From assembly GCA_963682175.1 (NCBI GenBank), contig OY821784.1, forward strand, positions 22,983,621-23,047,620: a stretch of DNA of 64,000 nt. Reading direction: 5' to 3'. Positions 11,149-21,879 of the stretch are shown here, one piece after another; position 1 is the first letter of the stretch; each line of letters begins with the position of its first letter. The position numbers and the translations under genes are program-made. The notes beneath the pieces were generated by a model. It did no database searches. It saw nothing but the letters and a program-made list of their open reading frames with translations, and was not told the DNA's origin. The DNA comes from Triglochin maritima. Taxonomy: Eukaryota; Streptophyta; Magnoliopsida; Alismatales; Juncaginaceae.

Positions 11149-11162
11149 AAAGGAGGGTAGAT
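11149..11162 (+). other. Polypurine tract of the Tekay-type element
   Basis: AAAGGAGGGTAGAT lies directly before the LTR start TGTAATAACC (11163). This is the primer site for plus-strand DNA synthesis. Confidence 0.8.
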
Positions 11163-13055
11163 TGTAATAACCTTAATCTAAACACCCTAATTAACTTAAA
11201 CTAAACCTAATTAACCCTTAATTAAGCCATGAACAGTAAAGAGTGAGGTGGAGTTGTGGATAAGATTTGGGTTTTGGCTATATATAGAGGGGTAAGAGCT
11301 AACAAAAACGTTTTCTTCATCCTTGACGATTTCCAGAGAGTGTGAGACGCAATCATCGGACTGAAGGTCGGGGAGAAGGAGAAGAAGAGGAGGAGAAGGA
11401 GAAGAACATGAGGAGAAGGAGAAGAGGTTGGGTTGGGCTTGCCAAAGCTTGGGAGAATTCCACGAACTTCAATAAGGTATGCTAAGTCTTCATTATAACT
11501 CACATAAGCTTTGTGGGTGTTGGGGATCGACGTTGGTGTCGAATTCCCCATCGGATTGCAACCTATTCAGAGGTTGAAGACGACAATTGGTCGACCGATG
11601 CCTGTGGGCAGTCGACCGATTTTATTATTATACTGTTTGGCAACCGCAAACGGTCAAACAATGTCGAAGGATGGTAGACCGTTATGCCAGATTTTGTGGG
11701 AAAAAGGGTTAGATTCTGTTATCGGTCGAACGGATCCACTTCGCCAGCCGACCGAAACAATGATAATAGGTCGGTTGGGGGTTTTGACTTATTAAACGAC
11801 CGAACACCCTTAACCTGGTTCGACCGATCTATTTGATGCAAAGTCGGTTGGGAGCTTTGACCATCAAAATGGTCGACCGCTCTTTAACTTTCGGTCGACC
11901 GACTAATCATTTTAATCAAGCAGTAGAGTGCCTGTGATATTTCGGTCGAACAGTATCTCTGTTCCGGTCGACCGAATATTACTTAGGCAAAATGTTGAGA
12001 ATCCCTGTTATCGGTTGAACGGACCATTGGTTCGACCGGTCGAATATATATATTATAAATATTGTATAGCGTAGACCATCCAAACGGTCGACCGCTAGAT
12101 GACTTTTGTTCGACCGATTGGTCGGTAATTCGGTTGGTGTGGTTCGACCGAATGCTATTGTTTGTACATTACTGAGTACTGTGCGGAAGATCGGTCGACC
12201 AGTGTACTTGTAGCGGTCGACCGATCTGCTGCAGGTTGGTGGATTTATCCACACGCGAGCCGTCGAATTTAGGTTGACTACCGTCTCTGAGGCGATGGTC
12301 GATTACCGGCCTTGGGAGCTACGGATTTCACCTTCGACGAGGGCGTATTATTGTTGGGCCTCTCATATCATACGGGGTGTGAGAGATGATTGCCGTAAAC
12401 CTTGGGCTGTTTGCTGGGGTTTGTCGGTAGGTCGAGGATGTTCCGGCAGGGTGCGCGTCTGGCGGCTCTTGGGGGAGCAATGGTTCTCGTCTGGCCCGAG
12501 TTGTGAATTCGGTGGGCTGACTCGCTCCTGGGGTGGCGGCGTAGTACCAGGGTTCCTTCCTGCGGCTCTTGGGGAGCAGTGGTGCCGACTGACCCTTGTG
12601 AGGCAGCGGTGGACTGACTTGACCCTCGTGGTGGCAGGAGTGGTTCAGTACCGCGGAGGCGGTAAGGGGTATCATTTTGGATCCGAAGTGGATGATCATG
12701 TGCATTGCATTGTCTTTAATTTCATTTTGTATTTTAGGAGGTTTGGCATACGGGGTTCCAGTAGGGAACTCAGGCATGTTTGTTTGCATTTCAGGTAGCG
12801 AGCAGCATTAGAGTCGATGTGGTGACCGAGGAGGGTGCCCCCGGGATGTGATCCTGTAGTTGTCTGTCTCTTCTCTTGAGGGGATTACATGTTGTATAGC
12901 TTTTGTTTGTCATCACAGTCAGTCTGTATGTTTGACTTCCTCGTGGATCTTATTTATATTATATATATTGGTTTATTTTCCGTGACGTGCCCCTTGTTGA
13001 CCGTTGACGGTCTTTTATATTGTTTAAATTTTCCGTTGTTTTCGGGGACGTTACA
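11163..13055 (+). mobile_element. 3' LTR of the Tekay-type chromovirus
   Basis: The LTR begins TGTAATAACC at 11163 and ends GGGGACGTTACA at 13055, giving TG...CA ends and about 1.9 kb. A likely TATA box (TATATATAG, 11279-11287) lies close to the 5' side. Bases 11579-12240 hold a dense array of GGTCGACCGA-like words. Open frames at 12274-12798 on both strands lie inside this LTR and have no recognisable protein. Confidence 0.85.
11579..12240. repeat. GGTCGACCGA palindrome array in the Tekay-type LTR
   Basis: About twenty copies of GGTCGACCG, GGTTCGACCG or CGGTCGAACGG occur in 660 bp. Examples are at about 11588, 11818, 11892, 11965, 12028, 12085, 12109, 12139 and 12214. Spacing is irregular (about 20-60 bp), unlike a satellite. 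Some copies are the perfect 12-bp palindrome TCGGTCGACCGA. Confidence 0.9.
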
Positions 13056-13420
13056 AAACTTCCATGGTCAACCACAAAAATAAACAACAATATTGCAGAC
13101 GTTCCTAAGAAATATTTTGATGAACTCCGGATGCTCTATCTGGCTAACTCGGATGAGAGGCTTCGCCAAGACTTGTCATTAATGCTTTTAATATGTGCTT
13201 AGTGATGGAGACTGAAACCCTCTTTTGCATTAGTACTGGAGACCTTCACCTATATTTATATATTCATTAGGGTTTCTTCCCGTACAATAACAGGCAACTA
13301 CCACATGGAAAAACAATTTAATGGAATTTTTTCGAATTAATATTTTTTTTAAAATTCCAAATAAACATCTCTCCAAAAATTTTCCAAATTAGATCTACTG
13401 ACACGTGGTGGAGGTGGGCC
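13056..13420. other. Unassigned stretch with a short reading frame
   Basis: About 13085-13203 encodes ADVPKKYFDELRMLYLANSD and a short tail. I do not recognise it, and it starts right at the LTR edge, so it may be a fragment of whatever the Tekay-type element entered. The rest is AT-rich and shows nothing. Confidence 0.3.
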
Positions 13421-13424
13421 TTTC

Positions 13425-13915
13425 TTTAGTGTACAGAACTCAGTGTCTGAGTTCTGTATAAAAAAAATTCTTTATGAACTCGCCGTTGAGGACGTCGAGT
13501 TATTCATACCCAAACTCGGCAATGCTGCCATCGTTTTCCAACCATTAGAAAAAAATTCACAACCCCTAGAGGGTACGAAGCGAGGTCAGAGTATAATTTG
13601 AACAAATAAAACTCTACATGTCAAGAGCCGAGTTTCATTAAAAAAGAACTCGACATTTTAAGTGTTGAGCTCCTTTAAATTGAACTCGGCCCGCAAGGTC
13701 GAGTTCTATTTTCTTGAACTCGGCACCTCAATTGTCAAGTTCGTTTTGGAAATTTTAACCGGTTATCAGAACATGCATGGGCAGTTCCCAGTCCGAAAAT
13801 TGATATGGAACATGACGTCCATCATGTCGTGTTCTTAATATAGAACTTGGCATTGGTAAAGCTAAGTTCATTTGAAAAAAGTGAACTCGACGTTACAAAT
13901 GTTGAGTTCCATCAG
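13425..13915. repeat. GAACTCGGC/GTCGAGTTC inverted-repeat array
   Basis: Ten or more copies of GAACTCGGC, GAACTCGAC and their complement GTCGAGTTC alternate across 490 bp. Examples include GAACTCAGTGTCTGAGTTC at about 13436-13455, GAACTCGACATTTTAAGTGTTGAG near 13647 and GAACTCGGCACCTCAATTG near 13714. The alternating layout resembles subterminal repeats of a DNA transposon. I cannot identify the element or its ends. Confidence 0.65.
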
Positions 13916-13919
13916 GCTA

Positions 13920-14085
13920 TAGCTGGACACGTGCGAGAGACACGTGCGTCCCAAGCGAGACACATTTGCGTCTCGAGCTGGACAAACTCAACCCTATGCA
14001 GGACAAAGTTGTCCGGAGCAGCACGTTTGCATCCTGAGTGACACACTTACATCTCAAGGAACATCCTGAGGGACATTTCGGGCTT
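13920..14085. repeat. GTCCCG/CGGGAC-type array
   Basis: Degenerate words such as GACACGTGCGTCCCAAGCGAG, ACACATTTGCGTCTCGAGCTGG and GCACGTTTGCATCCTGAGTG repeat about every 30 bp. The same vocabulary is present at 17695-17745 and 58845-59065. Confidence 0.6.
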
Positions 14086-14337
14086 TCACCAAAATCTTAA
14101 CAAGTTGCGTCGGGCTTTCATCGAGACCTTTACGTTTTGACAACAATTGGTGAGTGGATCACAACATTCTCTAGCTTGAGCGCACTTTGAGTATGATTAG
14201 GATTTGATAAAAGGTGTAGAATTTTTGGTTTGGAGAGTAGTATTTGGGATTCTAGGAGTTGGGAGGATTCTCTCTAAATATATGAATACGACCATTGGAG
14301 AATACGACAAGTATAACAATCGTCCAAAAAGATATGA

Positions 14338-14460
14338 GTTGATCGGTCTACCGGAAGGTCAGCATCAGTCAACCATTAGGATTAGGTAAAAACACTATTT
14401 GTAAAACTGTTTACTATTAAAATCGGTCGAACGGAAACTTCTTTCGGTCGACCATTCACA
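14338..14460. repeat. Small GGTCGACCGA-type cluster outside a recognised LTR
   Basis: Four related words (GATCGGTCTACCGG, CAGTCAACC, ATCGGTCGAACGG and TTCGGTCGACCATT) lie within 120 bp. The flanks at 14100-14612 are not recognisable but could be an old LTR remnant, judging by the other hosts of this motif. Confidence 0.55.
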
Positions 14461-14620
14461 ATAGGTAGGTAGAGGTTTGGATAAGTGATTTTCCTACCTA
14501 TGTTTGGGTGACCTATAGAAGTCCAAGTGATCTGAAATTTTGTGTGTTACTTCTACGAGGAACCTAATGTGAATAGATTTTAACCCTTGTATACTCAAGT
14601 TCACATAAGTTCCTCATGCT

Positions 14621-15202
14621 TAGGGGTGTAACTGGGGCGGGTATTACCCGTTTACCTGCCCCATTTAATAAGCAGGTACGAGTACAGTTTTTGTACCCAT
14701 TTAAAAAAGTATACATGTTTAGCCATACCTGCTTTACCCATTTAATAAATGGGGTGGGTACGGGTATACCTCTACCTATACTCGTACACCTATTTACTCG
14801 TTTTTAATTAATATATAATATATAGTAAAAATAGTAAAAGTGGGGTTTTTTGTTGGCAAAAGTGGTTTGTTCGAGGCTTGTTTTTGAGAAAATTGGTGAT
14901 TTCTCATCATTTTGGCTTAATTCCTAATCTCAAAAATCGTAAATTTAGCATCTTTTTGGCTTAAACCCTTCTCATCCAATGATTAGGTTCTTCCAAGTTG
15001 AGTTTTATTAGCAAAAGTACCCATTTTATTAGCAAAAATTATACCCGTTATACCTGTCGCATACCCGTTTATTAAACGGGTATAGGAAGGGTATGGGTAC
15101 AACAATATTTAAACGGGTATATACCCGTACCCGTTTACTTAGGCGGGTATGGGTACGGGTATGACCATACCTGCCCCATACCCGACCCCTTGTACACCCC
15201 TA
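14621..15202. mobile_element. Non-autonomous hAT element
   Basis: The ends are TAGGGGTGTAA (14621) and TTGTACACCCCTA (15190-15202), an hAT-type inverted terminal repeat. They are flanked by CTCATGCT (14613-14620) and CTCAGACT (15203-15210), which agree at six of eight bases and fit an aged 8-bp target duplication. Inside, both ends are packed with ACCCGTTTA/AAACGGGTA-like words, the usual subterminal repeats of this group. There is no transposase, so the 582-bp element would depend on an autonomous relative. Confidence 0.75.
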
Positions 15203-17690
15203 CTCAGACTCAAACAATAGGTAAAATTACATGTCTTCAATAAGACCGAGTGCGGCTTCCCTACAAACCAGGTGTGTGTCGGGATGCCAGCCGGAGTTTT
15301 GCAGTTGCAATGGCACTGGAGCACGACGATGAGGCAGTCTATTTGTATTTGTGGTTACATCGACATTATTTGTTTGTTTTGTGTTTGTTGTTGATATTTG
15401 AACCCAGTCGTAATGTACTACTACATTGTTCTTACCAGGGAAACGAAAGATGTGGTTTCTTCCTCCACAAGGTAGTAAGGCCCTTCCCTGATCCCATTGA
15501 GGCTCTACAGGACATTAGCGGGAAGGTAGATCTACTCATCGGGGTGGTTATAGGGTGGGCGCATGGTCCTACTGGAAGGGAGGAGGGCGGAGATAATGGT
15601 ATCCACGTCAGTGAAAAAACTACTACAGGTAAGCTGAGAAGTTTATGGTATGCTTAAATGCTCGTTTGTTGTTTGATTAAACTGACATGAAATTCTTTCT
15701 GTTATAATTAGTGTAATCTGGTCTAGGAAATCCATTTGTATGGGCTTTTGTTACTCAAAGTTTATTGTGACCACCCATTTCATATATGTAATAGACATGT
15801 TAGACATCCGTTTTTGTGATCGTTATCAATATTTGCGACCTATTTAGATGCTTCATTTGTTGGGAAAACATGCCTTGCAGAAGTTTGTCTAATGAACTGC
15901 AAGTCCTTTTAACCTATCTTAAAAAGAATTCCTGGCATGTGTCTTCTTTAAATAATACCTTTATTTAGATTAAAGATTGTCAAATGTGGTGCTTTGATTA
16001 ACAATGCGTTTGTTGCCTGATTAAAGTTTATATCAACCTAACAAGAAGTCCTACCATGTCCCATAGAGATTGGCCTAAATTATGTGGTTATTACTCGGTG
16101 TCACTTTAATTACTCTTCATGTAAATGTTGCCACCCCTCAGACGCCTACCTCCTCCACCACCTTGCAAGACCTGGAATGTGCTGACTATGAAGTTTTGAA
16201 GATGGCAAGACCCCCTCCCTCCTGTTAAGCCAATGCCCCAACCCAAGTGGACATTTTGCTCGATACTAAAATGCCAACTTCGCGTCTAGCCTTCGTGACC
16301 TACACTCTGACCATCACCGTAGCTCGTTCTTTGGTGGCAGGTCTATCAACCCGGATATCTTGGACACAAACATCTAAATCTGGCACTTCCCTGCTTTAGT
16401 ATAATACTTGGTTTTTTGGTATTTCCCTATCGAAGTAATTGAAGAATGAAGATTTGGATTAACATATTTAGACACTACTTGGCATTGTAGTATGGTAGAG
16501 GAATGTTATGTTTGGCAACCTCCTTTTGTATAGAAGTCTTGAAACTTTTAAGTACCCAATATTAATCATAACTAAATAACAAATAGGTTGATCTAATGGT
16601 CAAAAACAAAATGTCCTTTCTATGTTTGCGTGGGCTTTCTCTCTTCAACCCAAGTCGACAATTAATTTGTCTTAAAAAAATATATTTTATTTCTCTAATT
16701 GGACTCCACCCACAGCTTGCATTAAATGCAAGAAGTCATTTTGTACATCCTGAAAGACATGCTGAATTGCTCATGTGCACGAATGACCCAGGCTTTGGTG
16801 GGAAATATCTAGCACAACAAAAAATGTTCACTGTTCTTCATTACACCATTCAGATATATCAACGTAATTTTACTTCCCAGATATATCCTACGTGTCTTAC
16901 GAAATAGCAAATATATATATTGGAGAAGTGCATGGTCGATGCCAAGTTATAGAAGATATTTCTACTAAATTATTAGGTATATCTAAGCTGATTCTGAACA
17001 CTCTTCTGACAACTCACAAATATATCACCACCAAATAGTACCAACCAAACATATCATACCATAGACACATAATGACCGGCAAAGTAGAACAACAAACTAG
17101 AACTTTTTCCATGACATTAAATTTGCTACAATTTCAAATTTCAATTAACGTAGGCAACGCCGGTGACCACTGTTATTCAATTTGACGTTTGCATTTCGAA
17201 TTTCACTCAACACAAGAAATGTCTGTGATGCTGACAATGGTGTGCTTATGGAAGACACATTTCAATTCATCGATCATTATGAGACCAGCTCGGATGACTA
17301 TGACTAACTTAACACAACCCATCAAGATCGGGGATGGTCTTCTTCGAATGATGACGAGTACAAAGGCTATTCTCACACCCTCCAATGGTTATAGGTAGTT
17401 GGGATGTTGTTTCGGCATAACAAAGTAGTAAATTAATTGTAAAGATCAGCACTCTTATTTTATATTTCGTTCGAATTGAATCAAGACAACAAGTTTAAAA
17501 TATCACAAACCAACTTGGTACAAGTTAGCTAGTACAAACATTGACATAGGACAAACAACTTGATCTGACCTAATCCTTTCCCCCATTAGACTCACACCCA
17601 TTAGTCCTAACCCCTTAGACTCACACCCGATGCTTATGTAAGCCAGTTAGACGCACACCCGACTCAAACCTTTACAAATTCTCAATGACA
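15203..17690. other. Unassigned region
   Basis: The longest open frame is 15250-15657 plus (135 aa, MRLPYKPGVCRDASRSFAVA at its start). It matches nothing I know. A proline/threonine-rich stretch at 16137-16390 reads as protein for a while (TPTSSTTLQDLECADYEVLK) but is broken by a stop near 16228. Three near-copies of TTAGACTCACACCC lie at 17585-17675. No LTR ends, TIR pairs or RNA genes could be supported. Confidence 0.3.
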
Positions 17691-17694
17691 TGTT

Positions 17695-17745
17695 TTTGGT
17701 GACACGTGCATCCCGAGCGGGACATACTTGAGGCCTGTATGACAT
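17695..17745. repeat. Single GTCCCG/CGGGAC-type unit
   Basis: GGTGACACGTGCATCCCGAG followed by CGGGACATACTTGAGG matches the units at 13920-14085 and 58845-59065. Confidence 0.5.
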
Positions 17746-17766
17746 TAGATTGATACACATCACATT

Positions 17767-19106
17767 TCATGATTGGTTCTCATTACATTTCTTGCACAAT
17801 GGAAACAAATGTTTGGAAGATCTAAAAACACACATCATTCGACAATGTTTGGAATTTGGGATTAGTCGAAGGTAGTTCCACTTGTCACTCTTTTTAAGCT
17901 CCTGGTCGAGCCAAAGTTGACGACTCTCTGTATCTCCAAAACCGATGAAGTATGTTTTAAGCTCCTGGTCGAGCCAACCTTTGGAGTGTGTTTCAAACAT
18001 ACATGCAACATCCACCCACTCCTTTGTTCTGGGATAGAAGTCGCACTCCCAGAACAATTACATGCATTATACATGAGGATAAACAATGTCGTCTAGAAAA
18101 CTTGTCCTGTCTTTAACTACTCTAAAGGCTTTCTTGATGGAGTCACCCAAATAATGGACAGATGGAGTGATCCGAAAATTCTTCCCATTTACGTTGTTTT
18201 TGGGATTGTGGGGTTCGGGTGTTGGAGTGTTACCATCCATTGCATCAGATTCTCTTGATCCCTTACCATCCTCATCTGCTTTACGGTTGCTATTATGAGA
18301 GGACTGACTATCCCGATATACAATCATTCCCTAGCATCCCTTTTTAAGTGATTGAATGAGACCCAGTCATCGGCCAAACCCGAGTCAAAGACGATCCTCA
18401 TCTCATCTTCAATTTCTAACGGTGCATCTTTGAAATCCATCAGACAATAATGCACCTTTAACAACCAAAAAAAACTTTAGAAAACATCTAAATAATAGAA
18501 AATAGTTAAAACAATAGCAAACATTTAACACATTAAAAGAGGCATACATTGTGAAACATGGTGGTATATTAATGAACAACCGAGGCAATTACCATTTGAT
18601 TCTCAACCCACCACGAGTCAACCATCTCAACTGTCCTCCGCCTGGCACTCCACCCTAAGACCGGTTATGACTTCAACCATTTCCATGTTGCATATTTCTT
18701 TCTTGAGATCTCCCAGTGGTTCTTTAGTTGTAGATGTGTGTATCTCAAACCTGTTTCCCGATTGAAGTTTCGTTGGAGGTTCTCCTTTCCAATTTGATTA
18801 AGTACTAGCGATGGCCTATTTCTAGCCCGAACCTCGTCAACGCACAATCGTAGGAATAACGCATGGCATTCTATAGTCCATTGCACCTTCTTTGATATGG
18901 CTTCATTTCCTGGTTAAGAAAGGTGGACTGGTTGCGAGGCAGGAAACCGACCCCGTTATGTTTTTTAGTTGAACAAGCATCTGTGCTTCGTCGGTGATTG
19001 CACCCGTGAAATTACTGCTGCCATATGCGCCCTCGAAGTAGCTGTCATAATGGACCAAATGTTTGGATGAATGACCACTCTTATTGTTGAACTTGTTTGT
19101 CAACAT
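17767..19106 (-). pseudogene. Harbinger Myb/SANT-like DNA-binding protein (ORF1)
   Basis: The key block at 18665-18890 reads WTIECHALFLRLCVDEVRAR, NRPSLVLNQIGKENLQRNFN and LQLKNHWEISRKKYATWKWL. It has the spaced Trp and the helix pattern of the Myb_DNA-bind_3 domain found in PIF/Harbinger second proteins. That protein binds the element ends and helps bring the transposase into the nucleus. The preceding 67-residue frame (18903-19106) and following frames (18067-18327, 17767-18057) probably continue the protein, separated by stops. Near 17897-17980 the peptide LDQELK occurs twice because of a local duplication. The direction and the position downstream of the transposase fit the family. Confidence 0.7.
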
Positions 19107-19330
19107 TTAATTGCTAATGATCTAATTTGAAAACCAACATGAATCATTATCAAATGGACTACAAATATCAATAGGCAACATATCGTCGATACAGGAAGTC
19201 AACAATAAAGGCAGTAGCATCCATAATGAAGTTGATGTAGTCTGATCCATAACTACTGAAGTTAAAATAAGCGCATGTCGACAAATACAAACTTGCTCAA
19301 AATTAATGAATACAAAACATCCTATAACCA

Positions 19331-19426
19331 TTAAGCCCATCGACCCTTATCGATGGTGTCCCATATAGTATCTCTAAGCACCCCCAATCCCTATGGTTAA
19401 TTTGTTCTGACAATTTTCACGCGTAC
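19331..19426 (-). pseudogene. Harbinger transposase, C-terminal piece
   Basis: The minus strand reads VLRDTIWDTIDKGRWA and stops at TAA (19331-19333). This LRDxIWxxI-like ending is the usual C-terminus of PIF/Harbinger transposases. It connects, across the Athila-type insertion at 19427, to the piece that starts at 31523. The target duplication CGTAC (19422-19426 and 31523-31527) lies exactly at the break. Confidence 0.7.
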
Positions 19427-19795
19427 TGATTGACATCATTTCATGCTTATATTTCTATCTTATATCCATTATCTTTCACCTAAACAATGCTATGTCACGA
19501 GTTTTATGTTTAGTTTTCAGGAATAAATAGGTTTGAAGAGATGAAGCATGAAAGGACCCAAAAGCTGTGAAAAAGGACTGAATTGTGAGATCTGGGGACC
19601 AAGATGCAAGGAAGAAGGACCTGATTGCAAGACAGAAGGACCTAAGAGCAAAACAGAATACTCCACACCATCATGGGGAGTATTTTACCAATTCGATTCG
19701 GGTCGGAGCTCCAACAAGTTAAGTAACCGCATCAAAGACCAAGAATACCATCCAGGAAAGCCTCCAAGAAAGCCCAGACGAATCCGGACCCTGTA

Positions 19796-19833
19796 GACCG
19801 CCAATTGGCGGTCTGGAACCGCTAATTGGCGGT
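19796..19833. repeat. U3 palindrome pair
   Basis: A perfect 18-bp palindrome GACCGCCAATTGGCGGTC (19796-19813) is followed by GAACCGCTAATTGGCGGTCC. The 3' LTR has lost one of the two. Confidence 0.9.
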
Positions 19834-19954
19834 CCAGGTGGATCCGCATCCGTTTAGTTTTTTCTGGTGTGTGTATTAGAGCGTTCTTATTCTATTTATG
19901 GTATTTGTTTAGTCCCACATTGGGGAATTGTCCCGGTTTAGCTTTTTCCATGGC

Positions 19955-19963
19955 TATAAATAG
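19955..19963 (+). promoter_or_regulatory. LTR TATA box
   Basis: TATAAATAG sits in CCATGGCTATAAATAGAACTC. The same block is present at 30650 (3' LTR), at about 32686 (solo LTR) and, in complement, near 43418 and 63410. Confidence 0.75.
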
Positions 19964-20831
19964 AACTCTTCACCTTCCATTGTAATCACTCCATGCTTTT
20001 GGCCATTCGCCCTAATTGAAGTGGAAGCCTTGAAGCAAGAAACTCAATAGGGAGATGCTACTGGTCTTGTGAGTCTTCAATTAATAAAATTTTCTTTCTT
20101 TTGTGCTTCTTTTATTGTTGATGCATGTTTTAGTTTAATTATCTTTTATTAAATCTAGCTTCGTTAATATGCCTTCTTATTTTAGTGTAATAGTTAGGGT
20201 AATGTGTAGTGAGTAAAACCACTCCCCTTTTGGGGGTGGAGATGATTATCATATATGCAATTAAGGAAGGAAGGATGTTTATGTTGAAATGTGTTGATTA
20301 ATATGATTGCATACTTGCTTGTTAGAATAGAACACTTCACTAGATGGGTTTTGCCATGATAAGTAGACACCTCCCATACTTGTTTAGTTTCTTAAATAAC
20401 CAGCTTGTGTTTATGAATGTTAATCAAAATAGGTTAGTGATTTAATTGATGGGTTTTGCCATGATAAGTAGACACCTCCCATACATGCAAACACTACCTA
20501 CACTTGTGCCTATAGGAAGATATTTTTTGCCTCCTTATTGTGTATGTGTAGTCACTCCACCCCCTAAGGGGTCTCTCTCTCTTACTGATTTCTCCATAGT
20601 GTCAAGTTTCTCTAGCTTAGTTGAAGTATTCGTTTGTTTTGTTTCCTTCGCATTTGCTTCTTCGTGTTAGCATAGTTTAGGTTAGCATAAACAACTTTCT
20701 TCCATCTTTCTTTGCCACTTGATTTCTGATAAGCAAGAGCAAGCTCACCTCCCTGAGGACGACCCGTACTTGCCACCGCTTCATCGCGGCCGTGCACTTG
20801 CGGTAGAAATATAAAACGTTCAACAAGTTTT

Positions 20832-20849
20832 TGGCACCGTTGCCGGGGA
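20832..20849 (+). other. Primer binding site, tRNA-Asp type
   Basis: TGGCACCGTTGCCGGGGA starts 7 bp after the LTR. It differs at one base from TGGCGCCGTTGCCGGGGA, the complement of the plant tRNA-Asp 3' end used by Athila elements. Confidence 0.85.
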
Positions 20850-20982
20850 GGTGCCAGTCCAGACTCTTGTTTGGACGATTCGAGTGGATTTAATTTTTGT
20901 CTTGTAGTTTTCTTTGTTTCAGGAGACTCACATTGAGAAGGGGAAGCATCTGGTGAAGTTTGGAGGCGGTGTGAGAGAAGAA

Positions 20983-21021
20983 GACCGCCAATCAGCGGTC
21001 TACAACCGCCAACTGGCGGTC
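20983..21021. repeat. Palindrome pair in the untranslated leader
   Basis: GACCGCCAATCAGCGGTC (20983-21000) and AACCGCCAACTGGCGGTC (21004-21021). This is the same motif as in U3, but in the internal region between primer site and gag. The rest of the leader (20850-21879) shows no gene. Confidence 0.88.
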
Positions 21022-21879
21022 TGGTTGTTTCATTTCACCTCGAAATTTCTTTGGAGTATTTCTTTATATGATATAGTGGTCTGGGACTTAATTTGGCATG
21101 TTTTGACTTATAGTTTGTTCCCAGATCAATAATCAAACTTCCCTTAAGCAACTAGGACCCTAAAACTCAAAGCAAAAGATTAGGCATTCTTCTTGTTTAG
21201 GCCATGCATCATGTATGTGACTTAGGCACTTAGATTGTCTTTTATCTTAGCTTTATTTTCTGTTGCTGAGAGATGGCGTGAGGTACGCACCTTCTACTCT
21301 CATTCATGCATTTCGTATGAACATGCATTAGTTATTAGGAAGTGCATTGCAACAAGTGTGAGTTGAGCGTTGTTTGGAGTGTTGATTGCTAGATTTAGGA
21401 CTCCAAAACGCTACTAAGGAGGGTCTGTCCCGTAAAAGATAAGGTGGGGGATTTCATCACCCTTTCCTTCGCCCCAAAAACCACACTAATCAAGAGCCTA
21501 ATTTTAAAATCAAGTAGACATTGGCCCTAAGGATCTTGGACGCATTAGGAGAGTGATCCGGTCCCGACCGTCATGACGTGATCGGCGTTGCCCATTTTGT
21601 CGATAGTAGGAGAGACGAGATCCCCGGATCTTGGCTCACTTGCTGGGCTTTGTGGTCCTCGTTATAGGGAGGTGAGGCGTGTTGAGGCCGTGTGACCTCG
21701 CAGTTAGGCGTCGTCTAGCTGTAAGGACCTATATCGACCTTAGGATTGTTTGAGTCTTGTTTGCTTGTGTGCTTCTACCTGTACCCATCCGCCGTAGCTT
21801 AAGGACTTCTTCCCTTCTCTCCTGAGTCATTCTTTCTCTCCTGTGTTCCCTCGTCTTCTCTTCTACGTACATTCTTCAT

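Larger units (their letters stand above)
7823..13055 (+). mobile_element. 5'-truncated Tekay/Del-type chromovirus (Ty3/gypsy)
   Basis: The order is protease, reverse transcriptase, RNase H, integrase and chromodomain, followed by a polypurine tract and a 3' LTR (11163-13055). This is the Ty3/gypsy chromovirus order, and the integrase and chromodomain wording fits the Tekay/Del group. The 5' LTR, gag and the protease start are missing; sequence begins in the middle of the DTGATHSF motif, at about ATHSF (7823). Several stops and shifts show that it is dead. The base after the LTR begins AAACT (13056-13060); the left target copy is lost. Confidence 0.85.
19427..20825 (+). mobile_element. 5' LTR of the Athila-type element
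   Basis: This is 1399 bp, from TGATTGACATC to AACGTTCAACA. It contains a palindrome pair in U3 (19796-19833), a TATA box (TATAAATAG, 19955-19963) and a GC-rich end (CCGCTTCATCGCGGCCG). That end is conserved even in the diverged LTRs at 33500 and 34330. Transcription would start roughly 25-35 bp after the TATA box. Confidence 0.93.

Noticed and set aside
12274..12798. 174-residue frame (plus) and 153-residue frame (minus) on the same bases
   Set aside because: Both lie inside the Tekay-type 3' LTR, have no recognisable domains, and follow from its GC-rich U5-like composition.
15250..15657. 135-residue frame as a possible host gene
   Set aside because: No domain, no recognisable family, and no supporting context; kept only as unassigned sequence.
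16490..17065. Possible Tourist-like MITE with TATGTTTGG-type inverted ends
   Set aside because: The arms match only over about 10 bp with gaps, and no TTA/TAA target copy could be placed.
20832..20849. tRNA-like sequence as a tRNA gene
   Set aside because: Only the 18 bases complementary to a tRNA 3' end are present, as expected for a primer binding site.
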